This document shows positions 1 to 10,660 of a stretch of DNA of 64,000 nt, in pieces (the stretch's first letter is position 1; every line of letters begins with the position of its first letter). The position numbers and the translations under genes are program-made. The notes under the pieces are model-generated. The model worked only from the letters and a program-made list of their open reading frames with translations, was not told the origin of the DNA and did not search any database. Source of the stretch: Eubacterium multiforme. Lineage in GTDB: Bacteria; Bacillota; Clostridia; Clostridiales; Clostridiaceae. The stretch covers positions 124,001 through 188,000 of the forward strand of contig NZ_JAUSUF010000004.1 in assembly GCF_030813415.1 (NCBI RefSeq), in the 5' to 3' direction.

Positions 1-203
1 ATGCCTTTAAAGAAAAGGGATATGTAGTTGAAGAAGATTTAGAGGAATATAATCCAACATTTATTTTAAAATTTGATTATTTAGATGATCATAATTTAAT
101 GCAAGAAAAGGTTAACGAAATAATTTCATTAATAAAAGTAGAAATGGAAAATGTATTTAAAAATATAGAAGGAAAAGAAGAGGAATATAAGGAAGAAGTT
201 TAG
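1..203 (+). CDS. C-terminal end of an unidentified protein (truncated by window edge)
   Basis: An open frame runs from the window edge (first full codon at base 3) to a TAG at 201-203. The visible 66 residues are acidic and Lys/Glu-rich, contain a FILKFDYLDD segment and end in EGKEEEYKEEV. The composition looks like a soluble helical tail. I do not recognise the family. The start and most of the protein lie upstream. The 145 bp between it and pepF show no clear terminator. Confidence 0.6.
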   Translation, partial: AFKEKGYVVEEDLEEYNPTFILKFDYLDDHNLMQEKVNEIISLIKVEMENVFKNIEGKEEEYKEEV

Positions 204-348
204 AACATATTAATAGGTGAGTATTTTATTTATTATAAGTTTTAAACTTAAATATGATTTTTTTATGGCAAGGGTATAAGGTTTTTAATTAAAGTATATA
301 GGTATTAAAGATATACATATTATATAAAAATTAAAAGGAGGATAAAAA

Positions 349-2145
349 ATGGCTGAAAACACATTAAAAAACAGAAGTGACATTAAAGAAGAGGACAAAT
401 GGAAAATTGAAAAAATTTATTCATCAAAAGAAGACTGGGAAAAAGATTTTAATAAGTTAAAGGAAGAAGCACCAGTTCTTAAAAATTTTATGGGTAAACT
501 TAATGAGCCAAAGGTTATTTTAGAATATTTAAAGGAATCAGAAAAAATTTCACGTTCATTAGAAAATCTTTTCATATATGCTCATTTAAAAAGTGATGAA
601 GATACAGGAAATAATGAAAATCAGGCTAGAATGAGTAAAATAGATGCATATATGGCAGAAGTATCAAGTTATTCTGCATATTTTGTACCTGAAATATTAG
701 AACTTGGAGAAGAGTATATAAATAAAGCTATGGAAGAGGTTCCAGAACTTAAAGCTTATAAATTTACTTTTGATAATATATTAAAGGAAAAGGATCACGT
801 ATTAACTAAAGATATGGAAGAGTTAATGGCACAGGTTTCAGACTGCTTAGAAGGTCCAGCTTCAATTTATAGTATTCTTAGTAATGCAGATATGACTTTC
901 CCAAAAATAAAAAATGAAAAGGGAGAATTAGTTGAACTTACAGAAGGTAATTATTCAGCATTTATAAAATCTAAAGATAGAAAAGTTAGAGAAGAGGCTT
1001 TTAAAGCTTTATTTGGAACATATCACAAATTAAGAAATACCTTTTCAACAACATTAAGTTCATCAATTAAGAATTTTTCCTTTGATGCAAAGGTTAGAAA
1101 ATATAAATCTTGTTTAGAGGCATCTCTTAAACCAAATAATATTCCAGTTGAGGTTTATAAAGAAGCTGTAAATACAATAGATAATAATTTATCAGCTCTT
1201 CATAGATATGTTTCATTAAAGAAGAGAATGCTTGGATTAGATGAAATTCATATGTATGATTTATATGTGCCTGTAGTTGAAATTCCAAAGGAACATATAG
1301 AGTTTGATGAAGGAGTAAAAATTGTACTTGAAGGACTAAAGCCATTAGGAGAAGAATACCTTAACATATTTAAAGAAGGAATAAAGGCTGGTTGGATAGA
1401 TAAGTATGAAAATAAAGGCAAAAAAGGTGGAGCTTATTCTTGGGGTTCTTACGATACAATGCCTTATGTTTTATTAAATTATAATTATGAGTTAAATGAT
1501 GTATCCACATTAGCTCATGAAATGGGACACTCAATTCATAGTTATTATTCAAATAAAAATCAACCATATTTTTATGCAGGTTATACATTATTCTGTGCAG
1601 AAGTTGCTTCAACAACAAATGAAGCATTACTTATTCACTATTTAATAGATAAAGAAACTGACAAAAATAGAAAGCTATATTTAATAAATCAAGAACTTGA
1701 GCAAATAAGAACAACAGTATTTAGACAATTAATGTTTGCAGAGTTTGAATTATATACTCATGAAAATATAGAAAGTGGAAATCCACTTACAGCATCTGAT
1801 TATTCAAAGAAATGGCATGAATTAAATGAGAAGTATTTTGGCAGTGATATAGTAATAGATGAAGAAATAGATATGGAGTGGGCAAGAATTCCACACTTCT
1901 ATTCAGATTTTTATGTTTATCAATATGCTACTGGATATGCAGCTGCATCAGCCTTTGCAAATTCAATATTAAATAAAGAAGAAAATGCTGTAGATAAGTA
2001 TAAATCATTCTTAAAGAGTGGTGGAAGTGATTATCCAATAAACATATTAAAACATGCAGGTGTTGATATGACAACTTCTAAACCACTTGAAGCAACAATT
2101 AATAGATTTAATGAATTGTTAGATATGTTAGAAGAAACATTATAA
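349..2145 (+). CDS. pepF: Oligoendopeptidase F (M3B metallopeptidase)
   Basis: This is a cytosolic zinc peptidase that cleaves short peptides inside the cell. The 598-residue length is standard for PepF. The catalytic HEXXH site is visible as HEMGH at residues 390-394, inside the context LAHEMGHSIHS. The N-terminal half is helical with the PepF opening RSDIKEEDKWKIEKIY. The start at 349 is supported by AAAAGGAGG ten bases upstream. No signal peptide is present, consistent with a cytoplasmic role in peptide turnover. It is probably transcribed alone: the upstream partial gene ends 145 bp earlier, and the rhomboid gene begins 135 bp downstream with its own ribosome binding site. Confidence 0.95.
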   Translation: MAENTLKNRSDIKEEDKWKIEKIYSSKEDWEKDFNKLKEEAPVLKNFMGKLNEPKVILEYLKESEKISRSLENLFIYAHLKSDEDTGNNENQARMSKIDAYMAEVSSYSAYFVPEILELGEEYINKAMEEVPELKAYKFTFDNILKEKDHVLTKDMEELMAQVSDCLEGPASIYSILSNADMTFPKIKNEKGELVELTEGNYSAFIKSKDRKVREEAFKALFGTYHKLRNTFSTTLSSSIKNFSFDAKVRKYKSCLEASLKPNNIPVEVYKEAVNTIDNNLSALHRYVSLKKRMLGLDEIHMYDLYVPVVEIPKEHIEFDEGVKIVLEGLKPLGEEYLNIFKEGIKAGWIDKYENKGKKGGAYSWGSYDTMPYVLLNYNYELNDVSTLAHEMGHSIHSYYSNKNQPYFYAGYTLFCAEVASTTNEALLIHYLIDKETDKNRKLYLINQELEQIRTTVFRQLMFAEFELYTHENIESGNPLTASDYSKKWHELNEKYFGSDIVIDEEIDMEWARIPHFYSDFYVYQYATGYAAASAFANSILNKEENAVDKYKSFLKSGGSDYPINILKHAGVDMTTSKPLEATINRFNELLDMLEETL

Positions 2146-2280
2146 TAATTATAGAAAGAGATTTAGTATTCTAAAGTAATTTAGGATATTAAATTTCTTT
2201 TTTATTTAATAGTATTTTCTTTGAAAAGATTAATCCTATATTTTATAATGTACTTAAACATAAAATTTACTGGAGGATAT

Positions 2281-3258
2281 ATGAATAATTTTAATGAGAG
2301 GTTTTTTGGTTTTCTTTCAAATAGTCAAGGATTTTATATGAAGCAGTATTTTAGTAAATTCCATAATGAAGAAAGATGGATTGCTATTAAAGATTTAGAA
2401 GATGGAATATATGCTGTAATAATATCAAAGGACTCAGAAGAAGACATTGATTTTCAAGAGGGATTTCAATATTTAAACACTTTAGGAAAAAGATTTTTAT
2501 TAAATAGTATAGTACTCACAAATGGAGATTATATAAAGGGAAATGATAATTATAGAAGTAGACTTGTTTATAATATAAAACTAGATAAAGTTATACATTG
2601 TGATGAACCCTGCAAGCCATTAATGGAATGTTTAGAGATAATGGATGAAAAGAATAGTTCTTTAGATAACAATTATAGTTTTAAAAATATAATTAAAGAA
2701 AGTCCAGTAACTATTACATTAATAGCTATAAATATTATTGTATTTATAATAACTGCCATAATGTCAGGTAGCATAATGGATATTAATACAATGGTTTTAG
2801 TTGAATGTGGAGCTAAAGTAAATTATTTAATAAATCAAGGACAGATATGGAGACTTATTACCTGTGCCTTTTTACATGGTGGACTTATACATATAGCACT
2901 TAATATGTATTCATTGTTTATTGTAGGAACAGTAGTTGAAAAAATATATGGATGGAAAAAGTATTTAGGAATATATTTTTTCTCTAGTATAACATCAAGT
3001 CTTTTAGGATATCTTTTAGGACCCCAAATGATTTCAATAGGTGCATCAGGAGCTATTTTTGGAGTTTTAGGAGCATTTTTATGGTTTGCAATAAAAGAAA
3101 AGGAAAACCTTCAAAAAGGCGTTTTAGGAAATATAGTAGCAGTTATAGTATTAAACCTTTTTATAGGATTGACATCATCTAATATTGATAATCTAGGTCA
3201 TATAGGAGGATTTATAGGAGGACTTATACTTTCTGTAATGCTATATAAAAAAAGATAA
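2281..3258 (+). CDS. Rhomboid family intramembrane serine protease
   Basis: Rhomboids cleave transmembrane substrates within the lipid bilayer. The 325-residue protein has a soluble N-terminal part of about 140 residues followed by six to seven membrane segments. The rhomboid signatures are all visible: FLHGGLIHIALNMYS, the catalytic serine in GASGAIFG and the catalytic histidine in NLGHIGGF. The frame stays open upstream to 2221, but GGAGG lies five bases before the ATG at 2281, so I start there. A large soluble N-terminal domain is also found in Bacillus YqgP (GluP), whose rhomboid acts in membrane protein quality control; equivalence is inference. It is followed after 23 bp by another membrane protein gene and the two are probably cotranscribed. 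Confidence 0.9.
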   Translation: MNNFNERFFGFLSNSQGFYMKQYFSKFHNEERWIAIKDLEDGIYAVIISKDSEEDIDFQEGFQYLNTLGKRFLLNSIVLTNGDYIKGNDNYRSRLVYNIKLDKVIHCDEPCKPLMECLEIMDEKNSSLDNNYSFKNIIKESPVTITLIAINIIVFIITAIMSGSIMDINTMVLVECGAKVNYLINQGQIWRLITCAFLHGGLIHIALNMYSLFIVGTVVEKIYGWKKYLGIYFFSSITSSLLGYLLGPQMISIGASGAIFGVLGAFLWFAIKEKENLQKGVLGNIVAVIVLNLFIGLTSSNIDNLGHIGGFIGGLILSVMLYKKR

Positions 3259-3281
3259 ATTTTCATCGGAGGAATGGATGT

Positions 3282-3890
3282 ATGGAAAGAAAGATGACTT
3301 ATGATAGAGTTGTAACTTATTTATTTTTAGTTGTATTAGCTATTACAACAGTTTGGGATATTATTTATAGAGGAGGAGAGAAGATTCCTAGAATAATATT
3401 AATTCTTGTAACTCTTATAATACTAAAATTAATATTCAAACATACATTTTTAAGAAAATCAAAGGTAATGTATGTAGCAATAGAAGTTTTTATATTTTTC
3501 TCAATGTATCTAGCAAATGTATTAAATTTTTATGCTATAGAGTGGTATGATAAGGTACTGCATTTTGCATCAGGTTTTTTAATAGGAATTATAGGTTTTG
3601 TTATATATACGTATTTATTTGGTGGAAAAAATAATAAAGGTATAAAACCTATGGCAATGGTTATATTCACAATAATGTTTTGTATAGCTTGTGCAGGTGC
3701 ATGGGAAATATGGGAGTTTACAACAGATAGTTTATTTGGATTAACTGCTCAAAATGGGCTAGAAGATACAATGTATGATATAATATTTGGAACATTAGGA
3801 GGAATTCTTATGACAATTCCTATATATAGATATTCAAAAGGAAATAAAAATAGATTATTAGACAAAATAATAAGTGAAATTGAAGAGTAA
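3282..3890 (+). CDS. DUF2238/YjdF-like small integral membrane protein
   Basis: A 202-residue protein with about five predicted membrane segments. The central motif WYDKVLHFASGFLIG and the later WEIWEFTTDSLFG followed by DTMYDIIFGTLGG match the conserved acidic/His/Trp pattern I associate with DUF2238 (YjdF-like) membrane proteins; no biochemical function is established. GGAGG at 3268-3272 sits nine bases before the chosen ATG. The gene is 23 bp behind the rhomboid gene and ends at a strong bidirectional hairpin, so the two form a short operon. The family assignment is by pattern and could be wrong; that it is a membrane protein is secure. Confidence 0.7.
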   Translation: MERKMTYDRVVTYLFLVVLAITTVWDIIYRGGEKIPRIILILVTLIILKLIFKHTFLRKSKVMYVAIEVFIFFSMYLANVLNFYAIEWYDKVLHFASGFLIGIIGFVIYTYLFGGKNNKGIKPMAMVIFTIMFCIACAGAWEIWEFTTDSLFGLTAQNGLEDTMYDIIFGTLGGILMTIPIYRYSKGNKNRLLDKIISEIEE

Positions 3891-3898
3891 AATATTAT

Positions 3899-3939
3899 AA
3901 AAAGCACTTAATGTAATATATAAGCATTAAGTGCTTTTT
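3899..3939. terminator. Bidirectional intrinsic terminator
   Basis: Perfect 15-bp inverted repeat (AAAAAGCACTTAATG at 3899-3913 and its complement at 3925-3939) with an 11-nt loop. It ends in T-runs on both strands. It lies between the converging membrane-protein gene and uvsE and can serve both. Confidence 0.9.
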
Positions 3940-3953
3940 CTTTTATAATAATA

Positions 3954-5192
3954 TTAATTATAAAAATAATACATTGAAATCATATCTTTAATATCCTTTT
4001 TAAGAATAATTTTATGTAAATAAGATTTACATTGTGTAAACTTTTCAGCCTTAAAAAGTTTGCTAAAATGATTTTTTTCGCTACTATTAAGAAAATTTTC
4101 TAAGTCAAAATAAACATTTTTAAGAGTTTTAATATAACTTTTATCATTAGGAATTTTATATATAAAGGGATCAATAAATTTATAAAATTCAATGAGTCCT
4201 TTATTATTTAAAATATCCTCTGCTCTTTCAAAAATATTATTACCTTTTTCCTTTAAATAATATTTATAAGATAATAATTCACTTGATTTATCATTTAAAG
4301 GTAGTGAATTGTTAAGTTCTTTTAAGGAATTAATACATTTAATAGCAGAAAAATCTTTATCCTTAACTTCCGTCATAATATCTATATTTAAATCTTTAAT
4401 AGAATGAATATAATCTAAAAATCCACTGCAATTTATAGTTTGAGAGTGAGAACCCTTCTTTTTTAGTTTGTTTTGCTCACTAAAATGAACTTTTACTATA
4501 CCATCTTCTTCTTTCCAAGTATGGTTAATTAAATTTAATATAGAGTAGTTGTTAGAGGGAAGCCTTTCATAGCAAGTATAATGAAGATTATCATAAATAA
4601 TTGGAATTGAACATTTTTCACTAATATAAAGTAAATCATTAATTCCATAATTTTTTTCATCATTTTCAATTACCAGTCTATTTTTTACATTATTTGAAAG
4701 GCTGTTGTAATTACAAATAAAATTATTTATAGCTGTAGTTTTATTTTTATATATTCCACCTATATGAAGAATTATTTTAGATGATGAGTCTAAATTTAAG
4801 CTGTCTAAAAACAAGCAATGATAATTTAAATCCATTATGGACTTAGATACAGTGTGAGGATTTATACTATTTATAACTGTGTACTGACCGGGATGCATAG
4901 AAACTCTTATAGAATTATCTTTTATTAATTTTCCAATTTTATTTAAATCATCTTTAAAATATTTACTCCAATTAAAATTATTAATTGTATGGCTTCCAAA
5001 AGGAATTATATCAGAACTTATTCTAAATAATAGTATGCTTTTAGATATATTATATTCTAATATTTTTATAAGGTCTTTTAGATTTAAATCTATACAATTA
5101 ACTAAATTTTCTTCTGAATAATTTTTTAATGTAAAAGTTCTAGTAGTCCTATTATTAATTTTTAGTGGTGTACATGCATATCCTATTTTCAT
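3954..5192 (-). CDS. uvsE: UV damage endonuclease UvsE
   Basis: UvsE/UVDE nicks DNA 5' to UV photoproducts and other lesions and starts an alternative excision repair pathway. The 412-residue protein opens with MKIGYACTPLK, typical of bacterial UvsE. It has the TIM-barrel metal-ligand motifs SMHPGQYTVINS and ILHIGGIYKNK, and VIENDEKNYG and YDNLHYTCY further on. The C-terminal roughly 120 residues are less conserved. The start is preceded by TTAGGAGAT on the minus strand. It is a single gene on the opposite strand to its neighbours, with a shared terminator at 3899-3939. In a spore former this fits dealing with UV lesions after germination, which is inference. Confidence 0.93.
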   Translation of the reverse strand: MKIGYACTPLKINNRTTRTFTLKNYSEENLVNCIDLNLKDLIKILEYNISKSILLFRISSDIIPFGSHTINNFNWSKYFKDDLNKIGKLIKDNSIRVSMHPGQYTVINSINPHTVSKSIMDLNYHCLFLDSLNLDSSSKIILHIGGIYKNKTTAINNFICNYNSLSNNVKNRLVIENDEKNYGINDLLYISEKCSIPIIYDNLHYTCYERLPSNNYSILNLINHTWKEEDGIVKVHFSEQNKLKKKGSHSQTINCSGFLDYIHSIKDLNIDIMTEVKDKDFSAIKCINSLKELNNSLPLNDKSSELLSYKYYLKEKGNNIFERAEDILNNKGLIEFYKFIDPFIYKIPNDKSYIKTLKNVYFDLENFLNSSEKNHFSKLFKAEKFTQCKSYLHKIILKKDIKDMISMYYFYN

Positions 5193-5423
5193 ATTTTATC
5201 TCCTAAGTATATTTAATATTAGTTTTGCAAAAAATTATTTTAACAATACATAAAATAAAAAGATTATTTAACTTTTCTACTTATTTAGATAACTATTTAA
5301 GTTTAAGGGATTAATTTTTAAAGAGTTAGCAAAAATATAAAAAAATGACAAATATAATAGTAAAATGAACTAGAAAGTTGTATTATATAATTAAATTAGC
5401 AATTAATTATAAAGGGGCGTTAA

Positions 5424-6773
<1,350 letters not shown>

Positions 6774-6781
6774 ATTCTAGC

Positions 6782-6819
6782 ATTAAAGAGTGGGCTTAAA
6801 ATTAAGTCTACTCTTTAAT
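6782..6819 (+). terminator. Stem-loop after gdhA
   Basis: A 17-bp hairpin (6782-6798 with 6803-6819, loop AAAT, two G-U pairs) begins 8 bp after the gdhA stop. The following tract is ATACTTT, not a clean U-run. It may be a weak terminator or an mRNA 3' stabilising structure. Confidence 0.6.
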
Positions 6820-7004
6820 ATACTTTATATAAAATTTTAAACAAAATATTACTTATATGAAGTGATTTAGAAATTCTTAAATATTTTTAATTTTTATATA
6901 CTTGATTTTTAACTGCTATTGAATTATATTTAAAAGGACGTACTTTTAGAGAAAATAGAAAATAAATGGGGAAGAATTTCCATTTGTCATTAGGAGTGAA
7001 TTTA

Positions 7005-8393
7005 ATGGGAAACTTAATTTATGCCGTAACAGCAGCGTTTCAATTTTTCGTATTTTTTATAACTATGTATTATTTAATACTAGGTTTCTTCGGATTATAT
7101 AGAAAAAAAGAAAAGAAAAATTATACGCCAGTTAAAAAGTTTGCAATGATTGTAGCTGCTCATAATGAAGAGGTAGTTATAGGTAAACTTATTGAGAGCA
7201 TGGCAAAACTTAATTATCCAAAGGAATTATACGATGTTTTCGTAATAGCAGATAATTGTACTGATAAAACTGCGGAAATATCAAGAAGTTATGGAGTGAA
7301 TGTTTTTGAACGTTCTAACAAAGACAAAAGAGGGAAAGGTTATGCCCTTGAGTGGATGTTCGGTAAACTTTTTGAAATGGATAAAAAATATGATGCAATA
7401 TGCATATTTGATGCAGATAATTTAGTACATGAAGATTTCTTAAAGGAAATAAATTCAAAGATGCTAGAGGGATATAAAGTTGTACAAGGATATATAGATA
7501 GTAAAAATCCAAATGATTCTTGGATTGCAACATCTTATTCAATAGCATTCTGGTCACAAAATAGAATGTTCCAATTAGCTAGAAGCAATGTGGGATTTTC
7601 TAATCAATTAGGTGGAACAGGTTTTGCAATTGATACAACAATGCTACAAGAATTAGGATGGGGTGCAACTTGCCTTACAGAAGATTTAGAGTTTACATGT
7701 AAACTTGTAGCCAATGGAGAAAAAGTTGGTTGGGCACATGATGCTAGAATATTTGATGAAAAGCCACTAACTTTAAAACAATCTTGGTCACAAAGAAAAA
7801 GATGGATGCAAGGATTTACAGATGTTGCATCAAGATATTTCTTTAAACTATTAAAGGCATCAATAAAACAAAGAAAATGGTATATGTTTGATTGTGCTTT
7901 ATATGTAATGCAGCCTTTTGTAACATTATTACTTGGTGCATCAGCACTTTTAACTTTAATTCAAGGTAATTTTGGAACTTCAGATATATTTGTACTAAGT
8001 AACGCCTTCAGTAATGTAGGGTGGAAAGTATTTATTATATGTCAATTCTTAATTACTCCATTAGTATTAAAGCTAGAAAAGAAAGTTTCTACTGGATTCT
8101 TTGCAATAATATTTATATATTCTATGAATGTATTTATATTACCAGTACTAGCAGACAAGATAAATACTGATTATGGTTTTTGGTTAGTAACAGCTGCATT
8201 TAATCTAATAATGTTATTAGTAACATTTATAGCATTAGGTAAAAGTGGAACTTTACTATTTATAAGATTCTTATTATATGGATTATATACAGTAACTTGG
8301 ATTCCAATTACAATTCAAGGTATATTAAATAAAAATAATAAAGAATGGAGTCACACTAAACACGTAAGAAATGTTGAAATATGTGATTTGTAA
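7005..8393 (+). CDS. Membrane family 2 glycosyltransferase
   Basis: A processive-type GT2 enzyme that would transfer sugar from a nucleotide-sugar at the membrane. An N-terminal membrane segment is followed by a GT-A domain with AAHNEE, DNCTDKTAEI, FDADN (DxD-type metal site), CLTEDLEF (catalytic TED) and QRKRWMQG (Q/RxxRW acceptor motif). Four to five C-terminal membrane helices follow. This is the BcsA/IcaA/HAS-like architecture; sugar and product cannot be read from sequence. An upstream ATG at 6966 is possible, but AGGAGTG at 6992-6998 lies just before the ATG at 7005, giving 462 residues. A 9-bp hairpin (6964-6985) covers the alternative start. The gene stands alone, without a polysaccharide cluster. 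Confidence 0.88.
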   Translation: MGNLIYAVTAAFQFFVFFITMYYLILGFFGLYRKKEKKNYTPVKKFAMIVAAHNEEVVIGKLIESMAKLNYPKELYDVFVIADNCTDKTAEISRSYGVNVFERSNKDKRGKGYALEWMFGKLFEMDKKYDAICIFDADNLVHEDFLKEINSKMLEGYKVVQGYIDSKNPNDSWIATSYSIAFWSQNRMFQLARSNVGFSNQLGGTGFAIDTTMLQELGWGATCLTEDLEFTCKLVANGEKVGWAHDARIFDEKPLTLKQSWSQRKRWMQGFTDVASRYFFKLLKASIKQRKWYMFDCALYVMQPFVTLLLGASALLTLIQGNFGTSDIFVLSNAFSNVGWKVFIICQFLITPLVLKLEKKVSTGFFAIIFIYSMNVFILPVLADKINTDYGFWLVTAAFNLIMLLVTFIALGKSGTLLFIRFLLYGLYTVTWIPITIQGILNKNNKEWSHTKHVRNVEICDL

Positions 8394-8400
8394 TATTTAA

Positions 8401-8436
8401 GGATTTAAGACTAGTTTTAGTCTTAAATCCTTTTTT
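8401..8436 (+). terminator. Intrinsic terminator
   Basis: Perfect 13-bp stem (8401-8413 with 8418-8430) with a GTTT loop, followed by six T residues. It lies 8 bp after the glycosyltransferase stop. Confidence 0.92.
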
Positions 8437-8572
8437 GCTTTTAAAAAATATATAAGAATTTAATAATAAAAAATTATTTTTTTGTATAAATTAGAATGAT
8501 TGATAATAAATAATTTAAAGGTGTATACTTAAATTAAGGTATAAAATTAAGGAAATATTAGGAGGGAGTTAT

Positions 8573-9739
8573 ATGGAAAATTTTGATTATTCAATTAAAA
8601 CAGAAATTTATTTTGGAAAAGGACAAATAAGTAAATTAGGAGAGGTTTTATTAAAATATGGTAAGAAAGCTTTACTAGTTTATGGTGGAGGAAGCATTAA
8701 GAAAATTGGATTATATGATAATATAAAAAATATTTTAAAAGAAAATAATATAGAATGTATAGAACTTAGTGGAGTTGATCCAAATCCAAGAATTGAATCT
8801 GTAAGGGAAGGGGTTAAGCTTGTTAGAGAAAATAATATTGATATTATTCTGCCAGTTGGTGGAGGAAGTACAATAGATTGTGCAAAGGCAATATCAGGAG
8901 CAAGTTTTTATGAGGGCGATCCTTGGGAAATAGTAAAAGATCCTTCAAAAATAAAGAAGGTACTTCCTATAGTAACAGTATTAACATTATCAGCAACAGG
9001 TTCAGAAATGGATCCCTTTGCAGTAATATCAAATATGAATACAAATGAAAAACTTGGATTAGGTAATGAAATGTTAAGACCTAAGGCATCAATATTAGAT
9101 CCAGAATACACTTATTCAGTACCTAAAAATCAAACAGCAGCAGGAACAGCAGATATAATGAGCCATATTTTTGAAGTTTACTTTAGCAGAACAAAGGATG
9201 CATATGTTTCAGATAAAATGGCAGAAGGCCTTTTAAAAACTTGTATAAAATATGGAGAAATAGCTTATAATGATCCTGAAAATTATGAAGCAAGAGCAAA
9301 TTTAATGTGGGCATCAAGTCTAGCTATAAATGGAATACTTTCCTGTGGTAAAACAGGGGCATGGACAGTTCATCCTATAGAGCATGAATTAAGTGCTTTT
9401 TATTATATAACTCATGGAGTTGGTCTTGCTATATTAACACCTCATTGGATGAAATATGTTTTAAATGAAGATACATTAGAAAAGTTCTATGAATTTGGTA
9501 TTAATGTTTGGGATATAGATAAAAACTTAGATAAAAAAGAAGTTGCTAATTTAGCAATAGAAAAAACTAGTGAGTATTTTAAAAAGCTTGGTATTCCACA
9601 AAGATTAAGAGATCTTGGTATAGATGATTCAAAATTTAAAGTTATGGCTGATAAAGCTGTTAAATGTGGAGGATTAGAAAATGGATATCTTCCATTAAAA
9701 AGTGATGATGTAGTTAAAATATTTGAAGCTTCATTATAA
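8573..9739 (+). CDS. Iron-containing alcohol dehydrogenase, butanol dehydrogenase-like
   Basis: A 388-residue group III alcohol dehydrogenase. The opening NFDYSIKTEIYFGKGQI followed by LLVYGGGSIKKIGLYD closely resembles clostridial NAD(P)H-dependent butanol dehydrogenases (BdhA/BdhB, Bacillus YugJ). The nucleotide-binding motif PVGGGSTIDCAK is present. The metal ligands of the family fit the Asp in TAGTADIMSHIFE and the histidines in WTVHPIEHEL and YYITHGVGLA. It would reduce aldehydes to alcohols during solventogenic or redox-balancing metabolism; true substrate unknown. GGAGGG precedes the ATG. The gene stands between two terminators and is therefore monocistronic. It is distinct from the 1,3-propanediol dehydrogenase at 32494. 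Confidence 0.9.
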   Translation: MENFDYSIKTEIYFGKGQISKLGEVLLKYGKKALLVYGGGSIKKIGLYDNIKNILKENNIECIELSGVDPNPRIESVREGVKLVRENNIDIILPVGGGSTIDCAKAISGASFYEGDPWEIVKDPSKIKKVLPIVTVLTLSATGSEMDPFAVISNMNTNEKLGLGNEMLRPKASILDPEYTYSVPKNQTAAGTADIMSHIFEVYFSRTKDAYVSDKMAEGLLKTCIKYGEIAYNDPENYEARANLMWASSLAINGILSCGKTGAWTVHPIEHELSAFYYITHGVGLAILTPHWMKYVLNEDTLEKFYEFGINVWDIDKNLDKKEVANLAIEKTSEYFKKLGIPQRLRDLGIDDSKFKVMADKAVKCGGLENGYLPLKSDDVVKIFEASL

Positions 9740-9770
9740 AATTAATAAAAAAATATTTTAGCTAAGTTTA

Positions 9771-9802
9771 AAAGGTAGCAGAAAAATTCTGCTGCCTTTT
9801 TT
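9771..9802 (+). terminator. Intrinsic terminator
   Basis: Stem GGTAGCAGAA with TTCTGCTGCC (one G-U pair), flanked by A-run and T-run, 31 bp after the alcohol dehydrogenase. Confidence 0.9.
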
Positions 9803-9971
9803 GTAATTCAAATAATAATTGTATTTTAAAATTTAATTGAAAAATAATATTAATTTAAAATATGATCTAAAAAATAAATTAATTATAATTAATTTGGATA
9901 CTATAATAGTAAGTTAATAAAATGTTCAAATATAATCTATTGAAAATAATTTTAAAAAGTATAAAATATAA

Positions 9972-9985
9972 TTATCAAAAGATAA
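9972..9985. promoter_or_regulatory. Small inverted repeat upstream of tpx, possible operator
   Basis: The 308 bp between the alcohol dehydrogenase and tpx hold the upstream terminator, then very AT-rich sequence. The repeat TTATC-AAAA-GATAA lies 62 bp before the tpx start. The motif ATAATTATC recurs at about 9968 and 10002. This could be a metal- or peroxide-regulator site, but it does not match a PerR or Fur consensus closely. Nothing else recognisable is in this gap. Confidence 0.25.
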
Positions 9986-10047
9986 ATATTAGTAATAGAA
10001 AATAATTATCGTTAATAAATATATTTTAAATTTAAGGAGTGAATATT

Positions 10048-10533
10048 ATGATTACAATGAATGGTGAAAAGGTAACAATTAGAGGAAGCGAAGTAAGAGT
10101 TGGAGAAGATGCTCCAGACTTTGTTGTATATAATACTGAATTAAAACCAGTTACATTAAAGGATACAGAAGGTAAGAGAGTATTTTTAACAGTACCATCA
10201 TTAGATACACCAGTATGTGATATGGAAGTTAAAAGATTTAATAAGGAAGCTACAAAGCTTGGAGATACAACTATATATGTAATTTCAGTTGATTTACCAT
10301 TTGCACAAGCAAGATGGTGTGGAGCTGAAGATGTAGATAATGTAATTACTTTATCAGATTATAAAGACAGAAGTTTTGGAGGAAATTACGGAGTATATAT
10401 AGAAGAAGTTGGTTTCTTAGCTAGAGCAGTATTTGTTGTAGATGAAAACAATAAAGTAATCTATGTAGAATATTGTAAGGATATTAGTGATCAACCTGAC
10501 TATGATAAAGTTTTAGAAGTTTTAAAAAAGTAG
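10048..10533 (+). CDS. tpx: Thiol peroxidase (atypical 2-Cys peroxiredoxin)
   Basis: Reduces hydroperoxides using thioredoxin as electron donor, in the cytosol. The 161-residue protein carries the Tpx signature PSLDTPVCD with the peroxidatic cysteine, the resolving cysteine in ARWCGAEDV and the conserved LARAVFVVDENNK strand. I start at the ATG at 10048, placed eight bases after AAGGAG. A GTG at 10039 overlaps the ribosome binding site itself and is unlikely. It is monocistronic, with a long upstream region and a perfect terminator downstream. In an anaerobe it would protect against traces of oxygen and peroxide. Confidence 0.95.
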   Translation: MITMNGEKVTIRGSEVRVGEDAPDFVVYNTELKPVTLKDTEGKRVFLTVPSLDTPVCDMEVKRFNKEATKLGDTTIYVISVDLPFAQARWCGAEDVDNVITLSDYKDRSFGGNYGVYIEEVGFLARAVFVVDENNKVIYVEYCKDISDQPDYDKVLEVLKK

Positions 10534-10561
10534 TATAAATATTACTATAAAAAATAGTTAG

Positions 10562-10595
10562 AAAAAAATCGTACAAACATATGTACGATTTTTTT
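10562..10595 (+). terminator. Intrinsic terminator after tpx
   Basis: Perfect 13-bp repeat AAAAAAATCGTAC with its complement, 8-nt loop, ending in seven T residues. Confidence 0.92.
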
Positions 10596-10660
10596 CTTTT
10601 TTAATTTTGATAAAATGTGATAGAATAGAATGGTTAATAAATTATATAGAGGTCTTAAAT

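Noticed and set aside
1127-1627. Minus-strand frames opposite pepF
   Set aside because: Leu/His/Tyr-rich reverse shadows of a well-supported gene, without ribosome binding sites or recognisable motifs.
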